Shown: in pieces, positions 10,327 through 19,376 of the stretch | Layout: each line of letters begins with the position of its first letter | Numbering within the stretch: position 1 is the first letter of the stretch | Origin: Crenothrix sp043729335 | GTDB lineage: Bacteria; Pseudomonadota; Gammaproteobacteria; Methylococcales; Methylomonadaceae | Reading direction: 5' to 3' | Length of the DNA stretch: 64,000 nucleotides | Assembly: GCF_043729335.1 (NCBI RefSeq) | Contig: NZ_JAYTLQ010000057.1 | Location: 62,001 to 126,000 of the forward strand | Program-made: the position numbers and the translations under genes | The notes under the pieces: model-generated | What the model saw: only the letters and a program-made list of their open reading frames with translations | What the model was told of the DNA's origin: nothing | The model's database searches: none

Positions 10327-10699
10327 GATATTTCTCCGATAAATGTATTTTATACATTCGACATAATTCTAATTAGATAAGTTTCAGGGCTTGCAGTATT
10401 TTATAAACTTTAGGCGATAACTAGCTTAATTTTCCAGCCCTTTTTAAAATGCAAACGTTGATTTCCGATCAATTTACTTAAAAATATCCCGATGCTATGA
10501 GCAAGTAATTTACCGACAAACCGATTTTCCAATGCCAATCTGGCATGACGCATGTCGGCCAACGTAAAAATTATTTAAACAATCTCTTGGTGTTCGGCGT
10601 ATTAAAATAGCGCAAAACTCGACAGGTTTAATCCATAAGCCATGAAAAAATAATGCTAAAATGCCGCATCTAAAATTTTTCAAAACCTAGTGAGGTACT
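10327..10699. promoter_or_regulatory. 373-bp divergent intergenic region between the HDO gene and purC
   Basis: No gene longer than a few codons is convincing here. On the minus side a perfect inverted repeat AATGTAT-TTT-ATACATT (10342-10358) lies 16 bp from the oxidase start and contains a TATAAA-like -10, so it could be an operator overlapping the promoter. On the plus side an extended -10 (TGCTAAAAT, 10654-10662) precedes purC by 37 bp, without a good -35. The middle is AT-rich and otherwise featureless to me. Confidence 0.45.
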
Positions 10700-11593
10700 A
10701 TGGACGCTCCAGCAGCGCTTTATGAGTCATCCCTGTCTTCTTTAAAGCTTCGGGCGCGCGGAAAAGTGCGCGATATTTATGATATTGACGATCAGCACAT
10801 GCTGATTGTGGCAACGGATCGACTGTCCGCATTTGATGTGATTTTACCCGACCCAATTCCGGGTAAAGGCCGTGTGTTAACCAGTGTGTCGAACTTCTGG
10901 TTTGCCAAAATGCGCCATGTCATGCCCAACCATATTGTTGATATCCCCTTGCAGCAGGTTGTGCCAAATGCAGCTGATCGTGCCCAGGTTGAAGGGCGGG
11001 CAATTGTAGTAAAATTACTGAAACCACTGCCTGTTGAAGCCATAGTCCGAGGCTATTTAATTGGTTCGGGCTGGAAGGATTACCAAAAAACCGGCGCGGT
11101 ATGTGGCATTCAGTTACCCCAAGGCTTGCAGCAAGCACAGCAATTACCCGAGTCGATTTATACGCCGTCCACCAAAGCAGCGGTAGACCAGCACGATGAA
11201 AACGTGACTTTTGAAGCAACCGTGGCCTTAATTGGGCAAGATCTGGCTGAACAGTTACGTGATGCCAGCTTGCGCTTATACAAAGAAGCCGCCGCTTATG
11301 CCTTAGAGCGCGGTATTATTATTGCCGATACCAAGTTTGAATTTGGTACCGATAATAATGGCGTATTACACCTGATTGATGAAGTGCTGACTCCGGATTC
11401 TTCACGCTTTTGGCCGGCAGAAGAATACCGCGTCGGCATCAGTCCCCCAAGTTTTGATAAACAGTATGTGCGTGATTATCTGGAAACACTGGACTGGGAT
11501 AAAAAAGCGCCAGGGCCATCTTTGCCTGTGGAAGTAGCGGAATATTGTGCCGCCAAATACCGCGAAGCTGAAACACGCTTAACGGGAGCTTGA
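10700..11593 (+). CDS. purC: Phosphoribosylaminoimidazole-succinocarboxamide (SAICAR) synthase
   Basis: The enzyme ligates aspartate to CAIR with ATP in purine synthesis. The N-terminus has RGKVRDIYDIDDQHMLIV and the following TDRLSAFD nucleotide-binding block. VEAIVRGYLIGSGWKDYQ and the C-terminal IDEVLTPDSSRFWP are family signatures. The 297-residue length places it with the longer, yeast Ade1-like class rather than the 237-residue E. coli form. The ATG follows a TGAGGT ribosome site. The gene stands alone and converges on radC with 1 bp between stops. Confidence 0.96.
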   Translation: MDAPAALYESSLSSLKLRARGKVRDIYDIDDQHMLIVATDRLSAFDVILPDPIPGKGRVLTSVSNFWFAKMRHVMPNHIVDIPLQQVVPNAADRAQVEGRAIVVKLLKPLPVEAIVRGYLIGSGWKDYQKTGAVCGIQLPQGLQQAQQLPESIYTPSTKAAVDQHDENVTFEATVALIGQDLAEQLRDASLRLYKEAAAYALERGIIIADTKFEFGTDNNGVLHLIDEVLTPDSSRFWPAEEYRVGISPPSFDKQYVRDYLETLDWDKKAPGPSLPVEVAEYCAAKYREAETRLTGA

Positions 11594-11594
11594 T

Positions 11595-12269
11595 TTACAA
11601 AAGCCCATTTTCAGCAAAAGAATACGGCTGGCCGTCGCCAATAATGAAGTGATCGAGTACACGGATATCCAGCAAAGCCAGTGCCTGCTGGAGTTTTTCC
11701 GTAATGTGTTTGTCAGCTTGACTGGGCTCGTTAATACCTGATGGATGGTTGTGGGCAAAAATAACCGCCGCCGCATTGTAATGCAAAGCTTGTTTTACCA
11801 CTTCTCTTGGGTAGACATTTGCGCTGTTGAGCGTGCCCCTAAATAACTCATCTAATTGGATAACGCGATTTTGATTATCCAAAAATAAACAGGCAAACAC
11901 TTCATAATTGTAGCTACGCAGCCGTGCGCTTAAATAAGCACGGGTAATATCAGGACTGCTAAGGACGCTGCCATGCTGAAGGATTTCTTTAAAATGTCTT
12001 CTCGCCATTTCCAACACCGCTTGTAATTGTGCATATTTAGCATTTCCAAGGCCATTACCTTGGCAAAAGCGTTGTTGATCCGCGCCCAGTAATGCTCTTA
12101 ATGATCCAAATTCAGTCAGTAAATCTCGCGCGACATCAACTGCCGATTTGCCAGGTGTGCCGGTACGTAAAAAAATAGCCAGCAATTCTGCATCGGTTAA
12201 TGCTGCCGATCCGCGTTGTAGTAATTTTTCTCTGGGTCGGTCTTCTTCGTTCCAATCCTTAATCCCCAT
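11595..12269 (-). CDS. radC: RadC-family JAB/JAMM-domain protein
   Basis: The protein has an N-terminal helix-hairpin-helix-like region (LTDAELLAIFLRTG, then GSLRALLGA) and a C-terminal JAMM metalloprotease-like domain with FAHNHPSGINEPSQAD, giving the His-x-His plus Asp metal ligands. At 224 residues it is full length. Although long called a DNA-repair protein, the biochemical role of RadC is unsettled. The divergent radC/coaBC arrangement is conserved in Pseudomonas and relatives. The stop sits 1 bp from the purC stop on the other strand. Confidence 0.93.
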   Translation of the reverse strand: MGIKDWNEEDRPREKLLQRGSAALTDAELLAIFLRTGTPGKSAVDVARDLLTEFGSLRALLGADQQRFCQGNGLGNAKYAQLQAVLEMARRHFKEILQHGSVLSSPDITRAYLSARLRSYNYEVFACLFLDNQNRVIQLDELFRGTLNSANVYPREVVKQALHYNAAAVIFAHNHPSGINEPSQADKHITEKLQQALALLDIRVLDHFIIGDGQPYSFAENGLL

Positions 12270-12354
12270 CTGACATCCCTTTTTAAGTTAAAATTAAAGC
12301 ATAGAAGAATTTGGCTATACTTGCCATAATGCGACATTCAATAACTCTCAGGGC

Positions 12355-13578
12355 TTGATCATTAAAAAACGTATTTTATTAGCGGTCAGTGGTGGAATTG
12401 CCGCATATAAAGCGGCTGAACTGGTTAGATTGCTGGGTAAGCAAGGCTTTGATGTCCGTGTAGTCATGACACAATCAGCAACACACTTTATCAGCCCATT
12501 GACATTTCAGGCATTGTCCGGCAATCCGGTATGCACAACCCTCCTGGATACCGATGCCGAAAATGCCATGGGGCATATTAATCTGGCACGCTGGGCTGAG
12601 CTATTTTTAATTGCACCAGCAACGGCTAATGTGCTTGCAAAGTGCAGTCATGGTTTGGCGGATGATTTAGTATCGACGCTTTACTTAGCGGCAACCTGTC
12701 CAGTGATCATGGCTCCCGCTATGAACCAGGCGATGTGGCATAAAACGGTAACGCAAGAAAACGTGCAAACGCTTATTCGCCATGGCGTTACCCTGATTGG
12801 CCCTGAGCAAGGCACGCAAGCCTGTGGTGAAATGGGCTTCGGGCGGATGTCCGAAGCTTCAGAAATTTGCGATTTTTTAGTTTCCCGCCTGCATCATCAA
12901 AACGCCCTTCCCACAGAGCACTTACTACAGGGGAAAAAAGTTTTAATCAGCGCCGGACCAACCCGGGAAGCCTTAGATCCGGTACGCTATATCAGCAACC
13001 GCAGTTCCGGGAAAATGGGCTACGCACTGGCGACAGCTGCCGTAAATGCTGGCGCACAAGTCACGTTAGTAAGTGGCCCTGTGGCATTAAATCCTCCTGC
13101 CTCCGTTAAAGTGGTTGCTGTTGAAAGTGCTGAGCAAATGTATGCCGAGATTATGGCCAGGGCGGAAAACGTCGATATTTACATTGGCGCGGCCGCCATT
13201 GCTGATTACACGCCGGTCATTACGCACTCGGAAAAAATTAAAAAACACGCCACAGAGATGATAATAACCCTTAAGAAAACCCGAGACGTGCTTGCAGAAG
13301 TGGCACAATTACCTAAACATCCGTTTACGGTAGGTTTTGCCGCAGAAACCCATGATCTTGAGCATTACGCACAAGATAAACTAGCCCGAAAAAAAATCGA
13401 TATGATTGCTGCTAATTGGGTGGGCAAGACTCAGGGTGGTTTTGAGAGTACAGATAATGAATTACAGGTTTTTTGGAAAAATGGCCAAAAAACCTTGGCA
13501 ATGGCTGATAAAAATCAGATTGCTGCACAGCTTATACAATTGATTGCTGAGAGGATGAATGAAAAAAGTACAACTTAA
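12355..13578 (+). CDS. coaBC: Bifunctional phosphopantothenoylcysteine decarboxylase / phosphopantothenate-cysteine ligase
   Basis: This bifunctional enzyme of coenzyme A synthesis joins cysteine to 4'-phosphopantothenate and then decarboxylates the product. The FMN-binding CoaC domain is N-terminal (VSGGIAAYKAAELVR, the APAMNQAMW motif). The CoaB ligase domain follows from about residue 185 (ISAGPTREALDPVRYISNRSSGKMG). At 407 residues it is standard. Translation appears to begin at TTG, since the conserved N-terminus starts immediately and no in-frame ATG precedes it. The last 20 bp overlap dut. Confidence 0.96.
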   Translation: MIIKKRILLAVSGGIAAYKAAELVRLLGKQGFDVRVVMTQSATHFISPLTFQALSGNPVCTTLLDTDAENAMGHINLARWAELFLIAPATANVLAKCSHGLADDLVSTLYLAATCPVIMAPAMNQAMWHKTVTQENVQTLIRHGVTLIGPEQGTQACGEMGFGRMSEASEICDFLVSRLHHQNALPTEHLLQGKKVLISAGPTREALDPVRYISNRSSGKMGYALATAAVNAGAQVTLVSGPVALNPPASVKVVAVESAEQMYAEIMARAENVDIYIGAAAIADYTPVITHSEKIKKHATEMIITLKKTRDVLAEVAQLPKHPFTVGFAAETHDLEHYAQDKLARKKIDMIAANWVGKTQGGFESTDNELQVFWKNGQKTLAMADKNQIAAQLIQLIAERMNEKSTT

Positions 13579-14014
13579 AATTCTGGATACACGCCTGGGG
13601 CATACTATTGCTTTACCAGAGTACGCAACCTCAGGTTCTGCAGGTCTGGATTTACGTGCCTGTCTGGATCAGGCTTTGGAACTAAAGCCCGGTGATACGG
13701 TTTTAGTGCCTACAGGTTTGGCTATTCATATCAACGACGCTCAATTGGCGGCTATGTTACTGCCACGCTCAGGTCTTGGCCATAAACATGGCGTGGTACT
13801 GGGTAATTTAGTCGGCTTGATTGATTCGGATTATCAAGGCCAAGTATTTGTGTCAATGTGGAATCGCGGCAATGCGACTTTTACCATAAACGTTGGCGAG
13901 CGCATTGCACAAATGGTTTTTGTACCGGTTGTACAGGTGGAGTTTGAACGCGTAGATGCGTTTGATGACAGTGATCGCGGCGAAGGTGGCTTTGGGCACA
14001 CCGGCAACCACTAA
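13559..14014 (+). CDS. dut: dUTP diphosphatase
   Basis: Dut hydrolyses dUTP to dUMP and pyrophosphate, keeping uracil out of DNA and supplying the substrate for ThyA. All five trimeric-dUTPase motifs are present, including SAGLDLRA, PRSGLGHKHGVVLGN, GLIDSDYQG, ERIAQMVFVP and the C-terminal RGEGGFGHTG arm. At 151 residues it has the usual length. Its ATG lies inside the end of coaBC (20-bp overlap), a coaBC-dut-algC order also found in Pseudomonas. Confidence 0.97.
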   Translation: MKKVQLKILDTRLGHTIALPEYATSGSAGLDLRACLDQALELKPGDTVLVPTGLAIHINDAQLAAMLLPRSGLGHKHGVVLGNLVGLIDSDYQGQVFVSMWNRGNATFTINVGERIAQMVFVPVVQVEFERVDAFDDSDRGEGGFGHTGNH

Positions 14015-14042
14015 AACGATTACCAATTAAGAGGTCATGTAG

Positions 14043-16652
14043 ATGGGACGTATATTTAGCCTTTTATTACTGGTTACAGTATTGCTGATTTTTGCCGTTG
14101 GGGCGGCGGTGCATTTAATATCTTCTTCGGCAATCAATAATACTAAGGCCGATGCCTCAGAAGAAGTCGCAAAATCGATTTCTTTGAGCGTATCAGAACA
14201 AGTGTTTTTATTAAATAAAACACTGGATAAAATCGCTCACGATCCTGAAGTAATAGCAGCAATTAACCATGCAAACCCTGCCGCTCGCGAATCAGTTGCC
14301 AAAACCATACAAAGCTATTTCCCGGAAGCCATGAAAATCAGATTACTGCTTCCTGGTGTTAATAAACCCGACGAAACTAATGTGCCCCACATGGGCTATG
14401 CCGATTTGGATATGATCCGGGAAACATTTATTAAAAATCAACCCCCTGTTGTACAAGGCGATACCGGGCCTAATCGACATTTAGCAATGACCAGCCAAAT
14501 CATTCAGGGTAATGATGTTATTGGGGTCATTTTGGCGAGTCTCGACTACGAGTTTATTACCAAAACCATTAAGGCGATAGAGTTAAAAAACTACTATGCC
14601 GAGCTAAGACAAGATGATTTGGTATTAGGGAAATCTGGAATAGAAGCCAGTAAAGCACCGTCTAATAGCGGTGAAATGACTGTGCCCCATACTGCCTGGA
14701 AAATTTATTATCAATACCCGGCGGGTGCAAGTCTGGGTGAAAAAACCCGGCTTTGGCTGAGTATTATTTTTGCCATATTAATCGCGGTTGCGGCGTATTT
14801 TTTCAGCTATCGCAGACTGGCCCAGCTAATGAAGGAAGACTCAAGCAGCGTGCTTAAAGCCTTTAAGGATATTATGACTCATCAATCAATGGGCAGCTAT
14901 CCGGTTAATTTGGCAGAAATGAATATTTTAATTTCATCATTTATGCGCCTAAAGCGTGCCTTAGAAAATACTGACGGTAAAATTAAAGATGACGAAGATG
15001 AGCTTGAAAAAAATGGCTTCTTCTCAACACCGGACACTTTTGGTTTTTCTGACACCTCAATTGACGACAGCTTTTCTGACACCTCAATTAACGACGTAGT
15101 TTATGAAAAAACAGCAGCCCAGAAACCAAAAGTTGAACCGTCTATCAGCATGGCGTCGGCTACTCTCGTCAAGCAAACAAAAAATATAGTAGAAGAGCCT
15201 GTAGATAATAGCCCTATGCCAGTAACAGCACCACCTCTTGAAATTATTAAAACAGCACTGGCCGCCCAAACCACACATGCCCTGTCAACAATTTTTAAAG
15301 CCTATGACATTCGTGGCATTGTAGGTAGCACTTTAACTTTGAACATGGTCTATGACATAGGCCGTGCCTTTGGAACACAAGCCAAAAATCATGATTGCCA
15401 CAGCATTATACTTGGCCGCGATGGCAGAGACTCAAGCCCCGCGCTTGCTGATGAATTAGCAAAAGGCATCGCCTCAACTGGCTGTAGCATTATAGACATT
15501 GGCATGGTACCCACGCCGTTACTTTATTTTGCCGTACAGCATATTGAAGGACGTTCGGGCATCATGGTAACCGGCAGCCATAATCCACCGGAATACAATG
15601 GCTTTAAAATGATAATTGACGGCGAAACCCTGGCCGAAGACCGGATTCAAGATCTTAAACAATGTATCGATAGCCACAATTATGTGACTGGCGACATGGG
15701 GCTGATTGAGAAAAATGACAAACTAGCCAGTGAATATGTCGGCACCATTGCTGAAGATATTCGCATATCAAGGCCCATGCTCATTGTTTTGGATTGCGGT
15801 AATGGTGTGGGTGGTAAGTTGGGGCCATTGTTGCTCAGAACACTGGGCTGCGAAGTTATTGAATTACATTGTGAAATCGATGGCAGCTTCCCCAACCATC
15901 ATCCAGACCCTAGCAAGCCTGAAAACATGATGGAACTGAGTACGGCAGTTAAACATTATAAGGCTGATTTAGGTATCGCTTTTGATGGCGATGCTGATCG
16001 TTTGGGTGTTGTTGATTCTACCGGAAAAATTATTTGGCCAGATCGGCAAATGATGTTATTTGCCAAACATGTCCTGGTGGGCAAGCCGGGTATTGAAATC
16101 ATTTATGATGTTAAATGCTCCAAGCACTTAGCGGAACAAATTAAAAAATACGGCGGCAGGCCCGTCATGTGGAAAAGTGGCCATTCACTCATGAAAGCCA
16201 AAATAAAAGAAACCGGTGCCAAGTTAGCCGGCGAAATGAGTGGCCATATCTTTTTCAATGACCGTTGGTTTGGTTTTGATGATGGCCTGTATGCTGCCGC
16301 ACGTTTAATAGAAATTCTTTCCAATGAATCCGGCAGCAGTGCACAGGTTTTTGCAGGTTTCCCTGATAGCATTAATACCCCCGAATTAATTGTTAATTTA
16401 CCCAGTGATGATGCCGTTATATTGATTGAAAATATCCGTGTATTAGCCGATTTTAGCGATGCCAAAATTATCGATATCGATGGTTTGCGTGTTGAATTTG
16501 TCGATGGCTGGGGCTTAGTGCGCGCCTCCAATACAACGCCATCATTAACACTACGTTTTGAGGGTGACTCATTAGAGGCTATGCAAAAAATACAGCAGCG
16601 CTTTAAACAACTTATCCATAAAGTTAAACCGAATCTTGTACTCCCTTTTTAG
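14043..16652 (+). CDS. algC: Phosphomannomutase/phosphoglucomutase with membrane-anchored N-terminal extension
   Basis: The C-terminal ~460 residues form an alpha-D-phosphohexomutase. It has IFKAYDIRGI, the phosphoserine loop MVTGSHNPPEYNG (Ser512), the metal loop FDGDADRLGV and a C-terminal phosphate-binding RASNTTPSLTLRF. It interconverts mannose-6-P/mannose-1-P and glucose-6-P/glucose-1-P for LPS and exopolysaccharide. The N-terminal ~400 residues add two membrane segments (about 5-27 and 238-258) around an extracytoplasmic sensor-like domain and a low-complexity acidic linker containing a 9-residue tandem repeat (FSDTSI[D/N]D). Long AlgC forms of this kind occur in Pseudomonas and relatives. 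The extension's function is unknown. Confidence 0.9.
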   Translation: MGRIFSLLLLVTVLLIFAVGAAVHLISSSAINNTKADASEEVAKSISLSVSEQVFLLNKTLDKIAHDPEVIAAINHANPAARESVAKTIQSYFPEAMKIRLLLPGVNKPDETNVPHMGYADLDMIRETFIKNQPPVVQGDTGPNRHLAMTSQIIQGNDVIGVILASLDYEFITKTIKAIELKNYYAELRQDDLVLGKSGIEASKAPSNSGEMTVPHTAWKIYYQYPAGASLGEKTRLWLSIIFAILIAVAAYFFSYRRLAQLMKEDSSSVLKAFKDIMTHQSMGSYPVNLAEMNILISSFMRLKRALENTDGKIKDDEDELEKNGFFSTPDTFGFSDTSIDDSFSDTSINDVVYEKTAAQKPKVEPSISMASATLVKQTKNIVEEPVDNSPMPVTAPPLEIIKTALAAQTTHALSTIFKAYDIRGIVGSTLTLNMVYDIGRAFGTQAKNHDCHSIILGRDGRDSSPALADELAKGIASTGCSIIDIGMVPTPLLYFAVQHIEGRSGIMVTGSHNPPEYNGFKMIIDGETLAEDRIQDLKQCIDSHNYVTGDMGLIEKNDKLASEYVGTIAEDIRISRPMLIVLDCGNGVGGKLGPLLLRTLGCEVIELHCEIDGSFPNHHPDPSKPENMMELSTAVKHYKADLGIAFDGDADRLGVVDSTGKIIWPDRQMMLFAKHVLVGKPGIEIIYDVKCSKHLAEQIKKYGGRPVMWKSGHSLMKAKIKETGAKLAGEMSGHIFFNDRWFGFDDGLYAAARLIEILSNESGSSAQVFAGFPDSINTPELIVNLPSDDAVILIENIRVLADFSDAKIIDIDGLRVEFVDGWGLVRASNTTPSLTLRFEGDSLEAMQKIQQRFKQLIHKVKPNLVLPF
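15045..15095 (+). repeat. 27-bp tandem duplication inside the algC linker
   Basis: Two nearly identical units (15045-15068 and 15072-15095, period 27 bp) encode FSDTSIDD and FSDTSIND. The repeat is in frame and lies in the low-complexity linker between the membrane sensor-like part and the catalytic mutase, so copy-number change would only alter linker length. Replication slippage is the likely origin. Confidence 0.8.
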
Positions 16653-16669
16653 TCATGGAAAATTAACAC

Positions 16670-17569
16670 ATGCTACAACAAAAAACCGCCCACCAAATAG
16701 CCGATGTTTTAATAGAAGCACTGCCCTACATCCAACGCTTTAAAGGCAAGACCATCGTCGTTAAGTTTGGTGGTAATGCTATGATTGATGAAGCCCTTAA
16801 AAGCAGTTTTGCCAGAGATATTGTACTCATGAAACTGGTAGGTTTAAATCCAGTTGTGGTGCATGGGGGCGGCCCACAAATTGGACAAATGCTGGAAAAG
16901 TTAAGCATTAAAACCCGATTTGTCGACGGCATGCGGGTAACCGACAGCGAAACCATGGAAGTGGTAGAAATGGTGCTGGGCGGATTAGTCAATAAAGAAA
17001 TCGTATCCTTGATTAACAAACATGGCGGCAAAGCCATCGGTTTAACCGGCAAGGATGGTGATTTAATTCGGGCAAGAAAACTTACCCAAAAACAACCACC
17101 CGCTGAAACCGATGTTTCTGAAATTATTGATTTGGGTTATGTGGGCGAAGTCAGCAGTATTGATCCTGCTGCGGTTGACATGCTCAGCCATAGCGACTTT
17201 ATCCCTGTTATTGCCCCGATTGGTGCCGGAGAAGATGGGCACTCCTATAACATTAATGCCGACTTGGTGGCCGGTAAAATTGCCGAGGTATTAAAAGCAG
17301 AAAAACTGATTTTATTGACTAATACTGCCGGTATTTTAGATAAGCAGGGCGAATTATTAACGGGGTTATCACTTAAAGATATTGATGATTTGATTGCAGA
17401 TGGCACAATTTCAGGCGGTATGATCCCAAAAACCCGCTGCGCCACCGATGCGCTAAAAGGCGGTGTTCACAGCGTTCATATTATCGATGGCCGCGTGGAT
17501 CATGCAGTATTGCTGGAATTGTTTACCAACCAAGGTGTCGGCACTTTACTGTTGAGCCGCCCTCGCTAA
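16670..17569 (+). CDS. argB: Acetylglutamate kinase
   Basis: ArgB phosphorylates N-acetyl-L-glutamate, the second step of arginine synthesis. Family motifs are visible: VVKFGGNAMID, VVHGGGPQIG, GLTGKDGDLI, NINADLVAGKIAE and the C-terminal GGMIPKTRCATDALKGGVHSVHI region. The N-terminal helix before the kinase core is typical of the arginine-inhibited hexameric class. It follows algC by 17 bp, as in Pseudomonas. Its last 24 bp overlap the end of the convergent DUF4124 gene. Confidence 0.97.
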   Translation: MLQQKTAHQIADVLIEALPYIQRFKGKTIVVKFGGNAMIDEALKSSFARDIVLMKLVGLNPVVVHGGGPQIGQMLEKLSIKTRFVDGMRVTDSETMEVVEMVLGGLVNKEIVSLINKHGGKAIGLTGKDGDLIRARKLTQKQPPAETDVSEIIDLGYVGEVSSIDPAAVDMLSHSDFIPVIAPIGAGEDGHSYNINADLVAGKIAEVLKAEKLILLTNTAGILDKQGELLTGLSLKDIDDLIADGTISGGMIPKTRCATDALKGGVHSVHIIDGRVDHAVLLELFTNQGVGTLLLSRPR

Positions 17570-18547
17570 AGCGCTATTAATATACGGCCTGAAAGAGGCG
17601 CGTAAATCACTGACTTTCTGGCTGGCGCATAACTCTCGACCTTGGGAGGAATCACGGCAACGTATATCCAGAAATAATTGATAGTCCGCATCATTGAGCG
17701 CAATTTTGGACAGCGACAAGCTAAGATCAAAATCTGTAGCGGGTGGACGGTTCATAATCAACTTATCGTTGTAAATGTCCGGTGCGGTAGTCGAATAAAA
17801 TGTAACAAATTTATGACCAATATCCCACGCTTTATTGCATTGATGGTCGTTATTGCAGTAAAACAAGCCGAGCTTGTTAGCCTCAATAATGCTGGCAATT
17901 TTGTTTGTCGGGTTACTCGTCTTTGTTTCAGTAAGATACACAAACCTATCAATATCCGCCTTGAATTCAGTTTCTATTTGCTGTTTTTTGTCGATATTGG
18001 CAAGCGTAGTGTGTTCAGTTTTTTTAATTTGCCCTTGTGTGGATTGCATGTCGGCTAGCAATTTTTGTGGCACTTTTTTACCATTACGCTCAAGAAGCGC
18101 TGCTTGTTTTTGTTGCCAGACAAGCAGCGATTTAAGTTGTGCTAAATTGCCTTCAATAATCTTTTTTTCCGTATCCAGTGTTTTAAACTTTGTATTTAGC
18201 GCCGCCATTAAATCTTCTTTGGAATGGTAGGTACTTAACAATGCCTTATCATGAATTCCTTGATAGGCAATGAGTTTTTCTTTCTCGCGACGCAATTCTG
18301 CAAGCCGTCTATCTTGAATAATCTGCTCTTTGTTTTTTGCTTTTTCAGTGACCTCGATTACCCGACCTTCTTTGCTCAATGAATCTCTACGAAATTGATT
18401 TTGTTCTGGCGGCACCTGATCTGAGAAGAAAGTATTGTTGTTGTCATCTTTCCACCGGTACATTTTTTTAGCTACAACAACCTGACTGCTGATTATGCAA
18501 CAGATACCGGTGAAAAAAAAAGTCGCGTGCATGATTTTATTTGACAT
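17546..18547 (-). CDS. DUF4124-domain exported protein with coiled coil
   Basis: An N-terminal signal peptide (hydrophobic stretch to about residue 26) is followed by the DUF4124 signature MYRWKDDNNNTFFSDQVPP. Residues ~60-200 are rich in Lys, Glu and Gln with heptad character (LAELRREKEKLIAY, a coiled-coil prediction by eye). The C-terminal ~120 residues contain four cysteines (YCNND, QCNKA, IRCRD, LCASQ) likely to form disulfides in the periplasm. No function is known for the family. The 3' end overlaps argB by 24 bp on the opposite strand. A TATAAT-like -10 lies at 18580-18585. Confidence 0.75.
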   Translation of the reverse strand: MSNKIMHATFFFTGICCIISSQVVVAKKMYRWKDDNNNTFFSDQVPPEQNQFRRDSLSKEGRVIEVTEKAKNKEQIIQDRRLAELRREKEKLIAYQGIHDKALLSTYHSKEDLMAALNTKFKTLDTEKKIIEGNLAQLKSLLVWQQKQAALLERNGKKVPQKLLADMQSTQGQIKKTEHTTLANIDKKQQIETEFKADIDRFVYLTETKTSNPTNKIASIIEANKLGLFYCNNDHQCNKAWDIGHKFVTFYSTTAPDIYNDKLIMNRPPATDFDLSLSLSKIALNDADYQLFLDIRCRDSSQGRELCASQKVSDLRASFRPYINSALARAAQQ

Positions 18548-18800
18548 AAATTAACTATTTTTTCATTGTCTTAGTATGGATTATAGTGACAAATATAGCA
18601 GATAGAAAATCTTATTGTGTTTTCTACATGTTTTTTGATTACAGAAAAAACTGTAAATATATTTTGCATTGCTTTATATTTTTTAACCCAGTTTGCATAG
18701 ATAATCTAATTATTTGATAATAAATAAGCATTAGCAAACAAACAAAAAACAGCCACACTATCTCAAACAAAACAATAAAACATGTCGAGCCATAGCGATT
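18548..18800. other. 253-bp AT-rich intergenic region without a recognised gene
   Basis: The region separates the DUF4124 gene from yggT, both on the minus strand. It contains long A/T runs and a minus-strand TATAAT (18580-18585) that fits as the -10 of the DUF4124 gene, with a poor -35. I see no ORF with a ribosome site and no strong stem-loop followed by a U-tract. Confidence 0.4.
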
Positions 18801-19376
18801 TTACGCTATTAAATTAGCTAATTCGTGCAAAGGGGGCAAAATAACCATTTTACTGAGTTGTAGCAATAATAATGCCGCCATTGGTGATAAATCAACCCCA
18901 CCCAATTCGGGAATAAATTTACGACAGGTATCGAGTAGAGGGGTTGTCAGGCTAAACAAAATCGATGCCGTCGCACGAAACCTGCCGGGGTCTAGCCAAC
19001 TCAATAAAGCCCTGGCAAATACAGCAAATATAAAAACATTAATCAGCAATGAAATCAATTGAGTAATCGATAGCAATGTTAATGCACCGATATTAAGAGT
19101 GACGCCTTTGAGAATGAGTATCGAAAAATCTGAAAGCATTTGTAAGCCGAGTAAAAGCACCAACGACGAGGTATCTATCTTACCGATAGATGGCACAAAG
19201 CGACGTAATAGCTTCAAAGGAGGATGGGTAACCTTGACCAAAAACTGCGAAATCGGATTATAAAATTCAGCGCCACACCATTGCAGTAAAAACCGCAGTA
19301 AAACCGCCAGTATATACAACGACAATAAGGTATCAATAATAAAAATCAGGGGATCGACCACATAAGATGCTGTCAT
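18801..19376 (-). CDS. yggT: YggT family integral membrane protein
   Basis: The 191-residue protein is two tandem YggT modules, each with paired hydrophobic helices and the motif pattern FLLQWCGAEFYNPISQFLVK or ALLSWLDPGRF followed by TTPLLDTCRKFIPELGGVDLSP. YggT proteins relate to cell-division and osmotic functions (YlmG/CCB3 in plastids), but no biochemical activity is established. Its ATG overlaps the proC stop by one base, so the two are translationally coupled. The proC-yggT pairing is widespread in gammaproteobacteria. Confidence 0.9.
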   Translation of the reverse strand: MTASYVVDPLIFIIDTLLSLYILAVLLRFLLQWCGAEFYNPISQFLVKVTHPPLKLLRRFVPSIGKIDTSSLVLLLGLQMLSDFSILILKGVTLNIGALTLLSITQLISLLINVFIFAVFARALLSWLDPGRFRATASILFSLTTPLLDTCRKFIPELGGVDLSPMAALLLLQLSKMVILPPLHELANLIA

